Source: SNAP01 sp049671745 (GTDB lineage Bacteria > Bacteroidota > Bacteroidia > Bacteroidales > Marinifilaceae). Taken from it: a stretch of 64,000 nt of DNA. Positions 33,780 through 43,075 of the stretch are shown here, piece after piece (position 1 is the first letter of the stretch; the number at the start of each line of letters is the position of its first letter). A program made the translations under genes and the position numbers. The notes beneath the pieces are model-generated. The model searched no databases, was not told the DNA's origin, and was given only the letters and a program-made list of their open reading frames with translations. Location of the stretch: assembly GCA_049671745.1 (NCBI GenBank), contig JBATVL010000091.1, positions 1 to 64,000 of the forward strand, read 5' to 3'.

Positions 33780-36251
33780 TTATTCTTCTTTTCTATATGC
33801 ATTTATTCTCCATGCCATTCCAGCAATAAATAATAGTATCAATAGAATAGAAGATATAGTAGATATAGTCTTCCCAGTGTAATATGTATCTGGTATGAAT
33901 TCAAAAGTAATAGTATGCTCTCCACTTGGAACAATCATAGAACGAAGAACATAATTAGCTCTAAAATGCTTAGCCTCTTGTCCGTCTATATTTACTTTCC
34001 ATCCCTTAGAATAATAAATCTCAGAGAATACTGCTAATTGTTCAGTTGCACTTTTACTCTTGTACACTAATTTATCAGGAGCGTAAGAAGTCAGTTTAAT
34101 AGTAGCACTATGGTCTGGTTCAAAAGCTCTGTCTTTAAGAATATCTGCAAAAGATTTATCAATTACTGCTATCTCCTTAGGGTTTATATCATTAAGAGCC
34201 GCTATTTCTTGATCAGCATTCTTAACCATCTTATAATCATCAACAAACCAAGCATTGCCAAGTGCATATCTATTTTGTATAGGTTCAGTGTTTCCATTTG
34301 CGATTATATACTTTGTATTCAGCATATTTATTACATTAAGACTAGCAAGAACTGGTTCAATCTCAGTATATGTTTGTACCGTCTTTATCTTACTTATAAA
34401 TGCCTGCATCTCCTTAGAAATATGAAAATCTATAAGATCTTGATATCTACGTAATTTACCAGCTGAATATCCACCAATAGTTTTATGATAGAATGAAATA
34501 TGAGAATCGTTAAACGTATTTACTGATAAATCTAAAACCTTATAATTAGGATCTTTATCTTGTAGAATCATTTTATCAACAGGACGCTCCTTAAATTGTC
34601 CAGTAAGATTACGTTTAGGCATGAAATGTGAATCGTTCAAGAAACGTTTATCTACAGCCCACATATCTGCAACTACAAGTACAATAAGAATAGCATATGC
34701 AGCATTTGCTTTTAGCTTATCTTTTATAAATAAGAATACTATTCCTGCTGATAGAATTATATAAACAAGAGATCTAAGAGCATCAGATCTAAGTATTGAC
34801 ACTCTATCTGCCATTAGAGCTTTAAGTACTATATCTTGCATCTGAGAGTCTTGTGCACCAACAAAAGAACCAGCTATAGTTGGGAACATTGCGATTAATA
34901 AACAAAACCCGCCAGTAGTTCCAAGAGCAATCTTAAGTCCTTTAATAATCTGTTTTTTATCTACCTCTTTTTCGAATACTCTTTTTAGGGCAAGAATCCC
35001 TAATAGTGGAATAGTCATTTGTGCAATAACAAGTATCATAGAAACTGTTCTAAACTTGTTGTACATGGGTACATAATCAAGGAAGAAATCAGTTAATGGC
35101 ATGAAATTCTTACCCCAAGCCAAAGCAAAAGAAAGAAGTGTTGCAGAAAGAATCCACCACTTCGTTTTTCCTTTTACAAGGCAAAGTCCAAGTACAAAAA
35201 GGAATATCATTATGGCTCCTATATACACCGGACCAGATGTAAAAGGTTGAGAACCCCAATAAGTAGGCATCTGTTTAATAACTTTTCTTGCATAAGCAGG
35301 ATCTTGTTGAGCAAAGAGTTTATACATTTCCGAATCTTCCGTTAATGCAGAACCTGAAGCTCCTCCCTTATAATTTGGAATAAGAAGGTTGAAAGTTTCA
35401 TCTATTCCATAAGACCATGCTGTAGCATAATCTTTATCTATGCCCGTTGCTGTTTTATTTTGTGCATCGTGAGTAAGCTCTGATGGTCCACGCATAGTAT
35501 CTTTAGAATACTCGCTCATAGTCATCAAATAATCTGCATTAGTTGCTACGGCCATAAAAGCGGCTACAAAAAGTAATCCTAATGTTTTTAAGAATACAGG
35601 AATAGTTTTCCCTTTTATAGCAAAATATAATTCGTATAATCCATAAACAAAAATGGTGATTCCAAGATAATAGGTTACCTGTGGATGTTTAGCCATTATC
35701 TCTAATGCTAAAGCAAGAGCAAGACAAACGGCTCCTATCCATTTATTTTTTCTAAAAGCGTACACTACAGCCCCCATAACCATTGGCATATATGCTATTG
35801 CTACCATTTTGGAATTATGCCCTACTTGTATAATTATAAGATTATATGAAGAGAAGGCAAAAGCAACAGCACCAATTATTCCTAGCCAGGGATTAACTCC
35901 AAAAGCCATTAAGAGTAAGAAGAAAGAAATCATTGCTAAGCATAAATAACTGGCGGGACTCTTACCAATAAGAAGTCCTTTATAAATAGACTTAGTTTTG
36001 TTTCCATCAAAATCTGTAGAAATCATATAAGATGGCATTCCACCAAACATAGAGTTAGTCCACAGAGGTTTCTCTCCAGTCTCTTTTTGAGTTTTATAAA
36101 TCTCGTTAGTTGCTCCTCTCCATGAAGAGACATCAGACTGATTAACTATCTTTCCCGTAAGAGTTTCGGAGAAATACGCATATGATATTGCAATAAAAAC
36201 AATAAGCGCACTTAAATACGGTATTATCTTTTTAAACTGGAACTTGTTCAT
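33780..36251 (-). CDS. YfhO family membrane protein
   Basis: A large membrane protein of about 823 residues with around 12-14 membrane helices and a C-terminal soluble domain ending in beta strands before a last helix. The family is related to GT-C type glycosyltransferases; YfhO in Bacillus is linked to glycosylation of lipoteichoic acid. The GPSELTHDAQNKTATGI loop and the C-terminal YSKGWKVNIDGQEAKHFRANYVLRSM... region (positions about 755-785) are typical of Bacteroidales members. The open frame extends ten codons further to 36281, but MNKFQFKKIIPYL, directly before the first helix, is the more likely start. It opens the glycan region and is read alone. Confidence 0.8.
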   Translation of the reverse strand: MNKFQFKKIIPYLSALIVFIAISYAYFSETLTGKIVNQSDVSSWRGATNEIYKTQKETGEKPLWTNSMFGGMPSYMISTDFDGNKTKSIYKGLLIGKSPASYLCLAMISFFLLLMAFGVNPWLGIIGAVAFAFSSYNLIIIQVGHNSKMVAIAYMPMVMGAVVYAFRKNKWIGAVCLALALALEIMAKHPQVTYYLGITIFVYGLYELYFAIKGKTIPVFLKTLGLLFVAAFMAVATNADYLMTMSEYSKDTMRGPSELTHDAQNKTATGIDKDYATAWSYGIDETFNLLIPNYKGGASGSALTEDSEMYKLFAQQDPAYARKVIKQMPTYWGSQPFTSGPVYIGAIMIFLFVLGLCLVKGKTKWWILSATLLSFALAWGKNFMPLTDFFLDYVPMYNKFRTVSMILVIAQMTIPLLGILALKRVFEKEVDKKQIIKGLKIALGTTGGFCLLIAMFPTIAGSFVGAQDSQMQDIVLKALMADRVSILRSDALRSLVYIILSAGIVFLFIKDKLKANAAYAILIVLVVADMWAVDKRFLNDSHFMPKRNLTGQFKERPVDKMILQDKDPNYKVLDLSVNTFNDSHISFYHKTIGGYSAGKLRRYQDLIDFHISKEMQAFISKIKTVQTYTEIEPVLASLNVINMLNTKYIIANGNTEPIQNRYALGNAWFVDDYKMVKNADQEIAALNDINPKEIAVIDKSFADILKDRAFEPDHSATIKLTSYAPDKLVYKSKSATEQLAVFSEIYYSKGWKVNIDGQEAKHFRANYVLRSMIVPSGEHTITFEFIPDTYYTGKTISTISSILLILLFIAGMAWRINAYRKEE

Positions 36252-36372
36252 CTTATATCTACTATTGTTAATAATTAGCATAAAAATAGGAAAATAATAG
36301 ACATCTTTTAGTTATTTGCTCTCTTTAGCTTTTTATTAGAATAATACTTCAGAGAATTTTCAATAAATATGG

Positions 36373-36412
36373 ATTTGTTTACAATTTGTTTGCCATTTGT
36401 AATTTGTTTCTT
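36373..36412. repeat. Degenerate ATTTGTTT repeats with 11-bp spacing
   Basis: ATTTGTTT-type units start at 36373, 36384, 36395 and 36402; the first three are exactly 11 bp apart. They lie on the far side of the intergenic region from the larger array at 36464-36540. Confidence 0.5.
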
Positions 36413-36463
36413 GAGTAAGCCTTAATTATGCAGTCATAATACGGTCAGTCTGTGTATGTTTAT

Positions 36464-36540
36464 CGTACACTGACCGTATACTGACCGTACACTGACCGTA
36501 CACTGGTCAAACACTGGTCAAACACTTGCCAAATATGATA
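36464..36540. repeat. Seven tandem 11-bp repeats upstream of the flippase operon
   Basis: Units of exactly 11 bp start at 36464, 36475, 36486, 36497, 36508, 36519 and 36530. Sequence drifts gradually from CGTACACTGAC through CGTACACTGGT to CAAACACTGGT, CAAACACTTGC and a fading last unit. An inverted copy of the core (ACGGTCAGT, 36441-36449) precedes the array and can pair with ACTGACCGT. All units fall on the same face of the helix. The array lies between divergent genes and about 85 bp upstream of the flippase promoter. Confidence 0.85.
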
Positions 36541-36624
36541 CAATTTCAAAAGCTCTAAAAGGCATTAAAACCTTAGCTAATTATTCTATACCTACTTAAT
36601 TACTCATTATTCTAAGTGAATTTG

Positions 36625-36632
36625 TATATTTG
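36625..36632 (+). promoter_or_regulatory. Flippase operon promoter, TATATTTG
   Basis: Exact -7 element 24 bases before the GTG start at 36656. Confidence 0.55.
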
Positions 36633-36655
36633 TTCAATACAAAAACTGACAAAAA

Positions 36656-38149
36656 GTGTACAAAGACTTAAAGAATCTTTTTAAATCATCCTTATTATAT
36701 TCCCTAAGTGGTTTCATGGCCAAGATAATGGGATTAATCTTAGTGCCTTTTTATACTAACGAGGTGTATTTAAGCAAATCCGAATATGGTGTAATGGGAC
36801 TTGTGGAGTCTATTATAGCTATAGCTCCTACCATTCTTATTTTGGGAATTAACTGGGGTTTCTCTCGTTTTTATTGGGATGCAGACTATAAAGGCAGGCA
36901 AAAAGAATTGCTTTTTAATAATCTCTTTGTGGTTCTTATTGCTGCTTCCATATCTCTATCTGTAGTTCTTTTCTTTAGAGAACCGCTTTCTGTTTTTCTA
37001 TTCACAAGTATAGATTATACAAGATTATTAGTGATGATTACAGTGATTTCATTCTTTATAACAACAAATGGAGTTATTACTGAATTATTGAAGTTAAGAG
37101 GAGAGGCTTTAAAATTAACTGGAGTAAATTTAGTGTATTTTACTGTTCTTATCTCTCTTGTTTTGTACAAAGTAGTGTATCAGAAAATGGGATTATATGG
37201 GGTTTACGAGGCTCAATTATATACTCTTATTCTGCAATCTATTATTTATCTTCCTATACTATTTAAGAATGTGAAAGTGAAAATAGATATGTCTATTATC
37301 CGTGATTTAGTGGTTTATAGTTTGCCTATGGCCATTTCATCTCTTAGTTCTATCATATTCTCATTGGCCGATAAATATACTTTACGTTTTATGTCTGATT
37401 TACCCGAAGTAGGTTATTATTCTTTGGGTTTTCGTTTGTCTAATACCTTCAAGATTATAATTTCTGCTTCTGTTCTATCTGCCCTGGTACCTATCTTATA
37501 TAAGAAAATGAAGACAGAAGAAGGGTACGAACTTCATAACAGATCGTTTAGATATCTTTCAATTATAGGAGCTTGTTTGGCAATAGCTTTTATTCTTCTT
37601 AGGAAAGAGATAGTAGGCTTGTTTGTAAGCAACGATGCTTATCTTGTTGCTGCCGTAGTTGTTCCGTTTATTGTTACAGGAATATATATTGCACTCTTAA
37701 AAGACATAGTGGTGGTTGGTTTAAAGATAGAGAAGAAGACATTATTTATTGGTACAATAACGGTTCTGCTTTCTTTGGTTAATGTAGTTTTAAACATACT
37801 ATTTGTAAAGATATTTATATATTTTAATATGACAGCCATATTAGGTACAGCATTGGCAACTCTTGTTAGTCAGGCTATATATCTTTTTGTGGTGTATAAG
37901 TTCTCAAGAAAATGTTATCCAGTACGATATAGATTAAAGACTCTTTTTACCTGTATTCTTATTCTTGTAGTTTTTATTTTTATGGGAGAGATAGGCAATA
38001 ATATGAGTGCATTTTTAGCTTTCATATATAGATCAGTCTTAGTGTGTGCATTCCCTTTTGCATTATATTTATTGGGAATACTTGGGAAAACTGATGTAGA
38101 TAATATCTTATCTATGTTTAAAGATTTTAAGAATAGAGTAAAGAAGTAA
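36656..38149 (+). CDS. Oligosaccharide flippase (Wzx-type)
   Basis: A 497-residue membrane protein with about 14 helices, of the polysaccharide biosynthesis/MATE-like family that moves lipid-linked oligosaccharides across the inner membrane. The N-terminus SLSGFMAKIMGLILVPFYTN is the typical first helix. Start codon is GTG; no ATG upstream lies in frame after the promoter. It is the first gene of a plus-strand operon with the sulfotransferase (4-base gap) and LicD genes (1-base gap), which suggests that the exported unit is decorated by them. Confidence 0.9.
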   Translation: MYKDLKNLFKSSLLYSLSGFMAKIMGLILVPFYTNEVYLSKSEYGVMGLVESIIAIAPTILILGINWGFSRFYWDADYKGRQKELLFNNLFVVLIAASISLSVVLFFREPLSVFLFTSIDYTRLLVMITVISFFITTNGVITELLKLRGEALKLTGVNLVYFTVLISLVLYKVVYQKMGLYGVYEAQLYTLILQSIIYLPILFKNVKVKIDMSIIRDLVVYSLPMAISSLSSIIFSLADKYTLRFMSDLPEVGYYSLGFRLSNTFKIIISASVLSALVPILYKKMKTEEGYELHNRSFRYLSIIGACLAIAFILLRKEIVGLFVSNDAYLVAAVVVPFIVTGIYIALLKDIVVVGLKIEKKTLFIGTITVLLSLVNVVLNILFVKIFIYFNMTAILGTALATLVSQAIYLFVVYKFSRKCYPVRYRLKTLFTCILILVVFIFMGEIGNNMSAFLAFIYRSVLVCAFPFALYLLGILGKTDVDNILSMFKDFKNRVKK

Positions 38150-38153
38150 AAGC

Positions 38154-39185
38154 ATGGATAATTCAACTAATATAATTACTTGTACAGGTTATTTTGCAAC
38201 AGGATCAAGCGCAATAACTGATTTGATGAAAGAGTTTTCTAATTGTCATTCTTTCGGAGATTACGAATTCAATATGCTCTATTATCCAAGTGGTGTTTCA
38301 GAATTAGAGTATTATCTGGTAGATAATAACTTCAGAATGACGGCCGGTTATGGAATAGAACGTTTTAAGAAAAATATAAAGTTTCTGACAGGCGGTAAGT
38401 ATTTCTTGAAGAGATATTCTGCTTATTTCGGAGATGATTTTAAGAGACTATCAGATGAGTATATAAATTCGTTTATACAAGCAGAGTATAAGGGTAATTG
38501 GTTTCAGCATGAGGTTGAGATGTCCGCTTTTAGACGTTTTATTACTTATGTGCTGCCTCGTAGAATACAGTTCTTTATAAATAAGAAGTTTACTCATAAG
38601 GAGTTTGTTCCTTTTATTATCAAGAAGCCTATGTACTCGTCTTTTGTGACTAAAGAAGAATTTCAAGAAAAGACAAGAACTTATCTTACAAAACTTTTAG
38701 GTACACTAGACAAGAATAATGAGTACGAATATATTGCTATGGATCAGTTGTTTCCGCCCAGTAATTTAGAACGTTATTTTAATTATTATCCTAATGTAAA
38801 AGTGGTAGTTGTAGATAGAGATCCTAGAGATATTTATCTTATAAATAAGAGAAGATGGAAAGGAAATGGACCTTTACCACTAGATTTAGAAAACTATATA
38901 AAATGGTATAGAACAATACGTGAGCATAAGAAAACGGAGGTTTTTGATAAAACGAAAGTACTACATATCTTCTTTGAAGATCTTATATATGATTATGAAA
39001 ATTCTCTTGAAAAATTATATTCTTTCTTAGGGATAGATAAGTCTAAACATACTAGAAAAGGTCAGTTTCTTAAACCATCTGTTTCTATAAAGAATACAAA
39101 ATTATATGTTGGCAATACTGAAGATGCAGAGGACATAAAGAGAATAGAAGAGGAATTATCAGAATATCTATATACAAGTAAATAA
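38154..39185 (+). CDS. Sulfotransferase
   Basis: A 343-residue cytosolic protein of the PAPS-dependent sulfotransferase superfamily. The 5'-phosphosulphate loop is visible as TGYFATGSSAITDL near residue 10, and the 3'-phosphate-binding motif as VVVVDRDPRDIYL near residue 217. A C-terminal FEDLIYDYENSLEKLYSFLG is also family-typical. It should transfer sulphate to a sugar of the glycan made here. Genes for PAPS synthesis are not in the window. It is translated from the flippase operon. Confidence 0.85.
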   Translation: MDNSTNIITCTGYFATGSSAITDLMKEFSNCHSFGDYEFNMLYYPSGVSELEYYLVDNNFRMTAGYGIERFKKNIKFLTGGKYFLKRYSAYFGDDFKRLSDEYINSFIQAEYKGNWFQHEVEMSAFRRFITYVLPRRIQFFINKKFTHKEFVPFIIKKPMYSSFVTKEEFQEKTRTYLTKLLGTLDKNNEYEYIAMDQLFPPSNLERYFNYYPNVKVVVVDRDPRDIYLINKRRWKGNGPLPLDLENYIKWYRTIREHKKTEVFDKTKVLHIFFEDLIYDYENSLEKLYSFLGIDKSKHTRKGQFLKPSVSIKNTKLYVGNTEDAEDIKRIEEELSEYLYTSK

Positions 39186-39186
39186 G

Positions 39187-40041
39187 ATGCAGAATAAGAT
39201 TTTTATAGAAGATAATAGAGAAGAGGGAAGTACTGCTCTTGATCAAGGAAAGCTTGTAATGCTTAGAATGCTTAGGGGTATTGATGCTATTTGTGTGAAA
39301 GAAGGTTTAGATTATTGGTTAGATTTTGGAACCCTTTTGGGTACTGTTCGTCATAAAGGTTTTATTCCTTGGGATGATGATATAGATATCGCTATGCCGC
39401 GTAAAGATCTTCTTCGTTTTGAGAAGATCTTGCCTAAATATTTACCTGAAGATATGTTTTTTCAGACTCACGAAACGGATGCATCTCGTAACTCTTTTAT
39501 TGTGAAATTGCGCGATAGATATAGTTCTTTTCTTACCGATAATAGTTCGGCAGACGAGCATAAGGGTATATTCATAGATATTTTTACTATGGATTATGTG
39601 AAGAAAAATAGAGTGCTTGCTTTTTTAAGATTCTTGTATCCTGTAAACATTAAATTGCCTTTGTTTTTAAGACTTATAGAGAAATCTCTTTACCCTATAA
39701 CAAGGCAGATTTTCAAGAGAATAAGCATGTCTGCCGTGGATAAATTCTTCTTGAAAAGAAATGTAAATAAGGAAGATGCGAAACTTTTGTCGTATGCTCT
39801 GGGTGGTATACCTACAAAAGCCTATAAAAAAGAGACTATATTTCCTTTAAAGAGAATGAGTTTTGAGGGGTATGATTTTAATGTGCCTAATGATACTCAT
39901 GCTTATCTTCAAGAACTTTATGGTGATTATATGAAATTACCTCCAGTATCGGAGCAAGTAAATAAGCATGCTAAGGATATTCTACCTTTTACAGCATGCA
40001 AACATATAGAAAGTATGGATTGGGCTAGTAGGAAAGAGTAG
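39187..40041 (+). CDS. LicD family phosphotransferase
   Basis: A 284-residue protein of the LicD family, whose members transfer phosphocholine or similar phospho-groups from a CDP-linked donor to surface sugars. The nucleotidyltransferase-like core shows DYWLDFGTLLGTVRHKGFIP followed by WDDDIDIAMPRKD, with the acidic metal-binding residues. The donor and acceptor here are unknown. It is the last gene of the flippase operon. Its 3' end overlaps the convergent glycosyltransferase gene by 17 bases. Confidence 0.88.
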   Translation: MQNKIFIEDNREEGSTALDQGKLVMLRMLRGIDAICVKEGLDYWLDFGTLLGTVRHKGFIPWDDDIDIAMPRKDLLRFEKILPKYLPEDMFFQTHETDASRNSFIVKLRDRYSSFLTDNSSADEHKGIFIDIFTMDYVKKNRVLAFLRFLYPVNIKLPLFLRLIEKSLYPITRQIFKRISMSAVDKFFLKRNVNKEDAKLLSYALGGIPTKAYKKETIFPLKRMSFEGYDFNVPNDTHAYLQELYGDYMKLPPVSEQVNKHAKDILPFTACKHIESMDWASRKE

Positions 40042-41053
40042 AGATAATATCTACAATTTTCCTTTCTCTAATAGAAGAATCAAAACGAGGAAGTACTTTC
40101 TCTTTTATATCAAGAATATCATCTTGTGGACGAGTAAATGCTTCTTCTATAGCTTCTTTTAATTTTTTATTATTTAATTCCTTTAAGATTATTCCCTTAG
40201 TTCCACTTATTATTTCAGGCATTCCGCCCGAGTTGTTAACTATAGGGAAACAACCGCAGGCTATGGCTTCTATTATTGCTACTCCAAAAGTTTCTAGTCT
40301 AGAGACTTGACAAAACACCTTAGATTCGGAATAATGTCTTGCTAAATCTTTAAAGGGTAAGTGTTTTATAAGTTGTACGTTTGCAGGTAAATCTTTATTC
40401 AAGAAATCGTAAGCTTCTCCACTAATTCCCACCACAAGAAAAGGGATTTCAGGCATAATGCGAGCTGTGTCTATAAATACGTCTATTGCTTTACGTTTAA
40501 CTGTTGTAATATCGGCTGCTGCACATACAGTCATTACTTGATTTTTCTTTGTGAATTTATTCTCAGATTTGAATATATCCCCAAAATAAGAATTATAGAT
40601 TATTTGCGATTTTTCAGAATATATAGGTTTTACATTTCTTTTTAATTCTCTAAGAGTATGCTCTGTTACAGGTAATAAAATATCTGCTAATTTGCATGTT
40701 ACTTGTACTGAGAAACGAGTAAGAGGATGAAGCATGAATCCGTAATTAAGTGGAGGATAAGTTTCTACATCTAAACCACCAAGTACAATAATAAGTTTCT
40801 TACCAAAAAATCTGGCGATAATACTTGGGATAAGGGAATGAATACCTGCAAACCAGACATATATACAGTCAGTGTTTTTAATGTTTTTTAAAAGCCAAAA
40901 TAGACATCTAATCATATCTTTAAGTCCTGTAAATCCTTTGGTAGATCTATACAGAAAAGACAGACAAGTGAAGTTCTTTTTTAATATTTCCTCGTCTTTC
41001 TTTATGAAACTTACGTCCCATGCTTTAATGTATAATATCTTTTTGCTTTGCAT
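40025..41053 (-). CDS. Glycosyltransferase (GT4 family-like)
   Basis: A 342-residue GT-B fold glycosyltransferase. The C-terminal donor-binding half shows VFCQVSRLETFGVAIIEAIACGCFPIVNNSGGMPEII (quoted in parts: the E-x7-E pair is in ETFGVAIIEAIACG near residue 255), as in GT4 enzymes. No signal peptide or membrane helices, so it acts on the cytosolic face of the membrane. The sugar and acceptor are unknown. It converges on and overlaps licD by 17 bases. Confidence 0.88.
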   Translation of the reverse strand: MQSKKILYIKAWDVSFIKKDEEILKKNFTCLSFLYRSTKGFTGLKDMIRCLFWLLKNIKNTDCIYVWFAGIHSLIPSIIARFFGKKLIIVLGGLDVETYPPLNYGFMLHPLTRFSVQVTCKLADILLPVTEHTLRELKRNVKPIYSEKSQIIYNSYFGDIFKSENKFTKKNQVMTVCAAADITTVKRKAIDVFIDTARIMPEIPFLVVGISGEAYDFLNKDLPANVQLIKHLPFKDLARHYSESKVFCQVSRLETFGVAIIEAIACGCFPIVNNSGGMPEIISGTKGIILKELNNKKLKEAIEEAFTRPQDDILDIKEKVLPRFDSSIRERKIVDIISTLSY

Positions 41054-41081
41054 ATTCCTTATATTTAAATGTAAATATAGT

Positions 41082-41089
41082 TATATTTG
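41082..41089 (+). promoter_or_regulatory. Promoter of the first asparagine-synthase-like gene, TATATTTG
   Basis: Exact -7 element about 36 bases before the ATG at 41126. Confidence 0.55.
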
Positions 41090-41125
41090 AATAAAGAAAT
41101 ATAATAGGCCTTAAAGGAATAGTTT

Positions 41126-43075
41126 ATGTGTGGAATATCAGGAGTATTTAATTTTAATGGAAAGCGTATTGATTTGTCTAAACTACGTTCTATGAACGAG
41201 ATGATAAGGCATAGAGGTCCTGATGATGAGGGATATCTGCTTTTTAATACTTCTGCTCAAACACAAACACATTTCTCTGGTGGTGATTCTTGCGAGCAGA
41301 TAAAAGCTCATTTCCCTCTTTTAAAAGAAGATATGCATGCTAATCTAGGTCTAGCGCACAGAAGATTATCTATTATAGATTTGTCGGCTAAGGGACATCA
41401 ACCTATGAGTAATCTTGAAGGTGATTTGAGTATAGTCTTTAATGGTGAGATTTATAATTATCTTGAGATTAGAAAAGAACTTATAGGCAAGGGTTATTCT
41501 TTTATTTCTGGTTCTGATACAGAGGTTGTTATTTCTGCTTATAGAGAGTGGGGTGAGGCTTGTATTAATAAGTTTAATGGTATGTGGTCCTTTGCTCTTT
41601 GGGATGCTAAGGAACAAAAACTTTTCTGTTCTCGTGATAGATTTGGTATTAAACCTTTCTATTATGCTATCACTCCTGATGGTATAGTATTCGGTTCAGA
41701 AGCTAAGCAATTATTGGCTTTTGATATAGATAAATCTTTAAATGAGGAGGTTATCTACAAGAGTTTTTCCCTTGGTTCTTTTCATGTAAATTCAGAATGT
41801 ACTTATTGGAATGGCATAAAATATCTGCCTGCTTCTCATTCTATGATTATTAAAGATGGTAAGATTTCTATTAAGAGATATTACGATTTGGAAGAGTCTT
41901 CTTTTGAGAAATCTACTCTTTCTTATGTGGATGCTACAGAAAGATATAAAGAATTGTTTTTGGATTCGGTTAACTTACGTATGCGCTCGGATGTGCTTGT
42001 TGGTAGTACTTTAAGTGGAGGATTAGACTCTTCTGCTATTGTTTGTGCTGCAAGTAAAATGACAGATAAGGAGTATAATACTTTCACATCTTATTACGAT
42101 TATAATAAAGTTTACGATGAGAGAAAATATGCAGATATAGTTTGCGATGCCACTGGTGCTAAGCCACATTATTTATCTACCAAGGTTGATGATTTCTTAA
42201 AAGAGATGGAGAAAATAACTTGGCATCATGATTATCCTTTGATGGGTTCTAGTCCCATGTCTTCTTATTTTGTGAACAAAGAAGCTAAGAAATATAATAC
42301 TACTGTTTTGCTTGATGGACAGGGTACAGATGAACTATTGGGAGGCTACAATCATGCCTATTACCGCTATTATGCTGATTTAATGAAGTCTCGTAAGGTA
42401 GGAAGATTGTATAGAGAGTTTCCTGATTATTTAATGAATAATGACAAGGGTAGTTTGCCTTCTCGTTTGGCAAAGACTCTTTTTATATTGGGTAATTCAG
42501 AGCTTTCTGCTTATAATAGAGAGGCTAAATATAATTTACAATTTCCTTTAAATATATCATCTTCTAATTATAACTTTGAGAATAATATAAGTAATATAGC
42601 TTCTTCAAAGTTGTCTTCTTTTCTGTACAATAATCTTTATTCTACAGTACTGCCTTCGCTTTTGCATTTTGTAGATAGAAACTCTATGGCCCATTCTATA
42701 GAATCACGAGTGCCTTTCTTAGATTATCGTTTGGTTGAATTTGCTTTCTCTTTGCCATCTGATTATAAAATTAATGGATGTTTCAGCAAAAGGATACATA
42801 GAGATGCGATAAAAGGATTAGTTCCACGTGAAATAGTAGAGCGTAAGGATAAGATAGGTTTTGTTTCTCCGGGTGAGAATATATGGCTTCGCGGTGATTT
42901 GTCAAGCTTTGTGGATGATACAATAAACTCTCAATCATTTAAAGAAAGAGGTATCTTCGATATGCCGAAAATACACTCTATCTGGAGTTCTTATAAGAAG
43001 GGTGATAATAAAAATTCTAATGTGTTGTGGAAAACCTTAATGCTAGAGCAATGGTTTAAGGTATTCAAGGATTAG
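41126..43075 (+). CDS. asnB: Asparagine synthase (glutamine-hydrolysing)-like amidotransferase
   Basis: A 649-residue AsnB-type enzyme. The glutaminase domain starts with the catalytic Cys2 (MCGISGVF) and includes RHRGPDDEG and NGEIYNY. The synthetase domain has the ATP-pyrophosphatase loop SGGLDSSA near residue 296. In glycan loci such proteins may amidate sugar acids instead of making free asparagine; which applies here cannot be told. It is read alone on the plus strand; its 3' end overlaps the convergent GT2 gene by four bases. A second, distinct AsnB-like gene lies at 44128-46065. Confidence 0.9.
   Translation: MCGISGVFNFNGKRIDLSKLRSMNEMIRHRGPDDEGYLLFNTSAQTQTHFSGGDSCEQIKAHFPLLKEDMHANLGLAHRRLSIIDLSAKGHQPMSNLEGDLSIVFNGEIYNYLEIRKELIGKGYSFISGSDTEVVISAYREWGEACINKFNGMWSFALWDAKEQKLFCSRDRFGIKPFYYAITPDGIVFGSEAKQLLAFDIDKSLNEEVIYKSFSLGSFHVNSECTYWNGIKYLPASHSMIIKDGKISIKRYYDLEESSFEKSTLSYVDATERYKELFLDSVNLRMRSDVLVGSTLSGGLDSSAIVCAASKMTDKEYNTFTSYYDYNKVYDERKYADIVCDATGAKPHYLSTKVDDFLKEMEKITWHHDYPLMGSSPMSSYFVNKEAKKYNTTVLLDGQGTDELLGGYNHAYYRYYADLMKSRKVGRLYREFPDYLMNNDKGSLPSRLAKTLFILGNSELSAYNREAKYNLQFPLNISSSNYNFENNISNIASSKLSSFLYNNLYSTVLPSLLHFVDRNSMAHSIESRVPFLDYRLVEFAFSLPSDYKINGCFSKRIHRDAIKGLVPREIVERKDKIGFVSPGENIWLRGDLSSFVDDTINSQSFKERGIFDMPKIHSIWSSYKKGDNKNSNVLWKTLMLEQWFKVFKD

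Noticed and set aside
36441..36540. Invertible promoter (phase-variation switch) for the glycan locus
   Set aside because: Inverted copies of the repeat core exist, but they do not flank the promoter at 36625-36632, and no recombinase gene is nearby.
36464..36540. CRISPR array
   Set aside because: Units are contiguous 11-bp repeats without spacers, and no cas genes are present.
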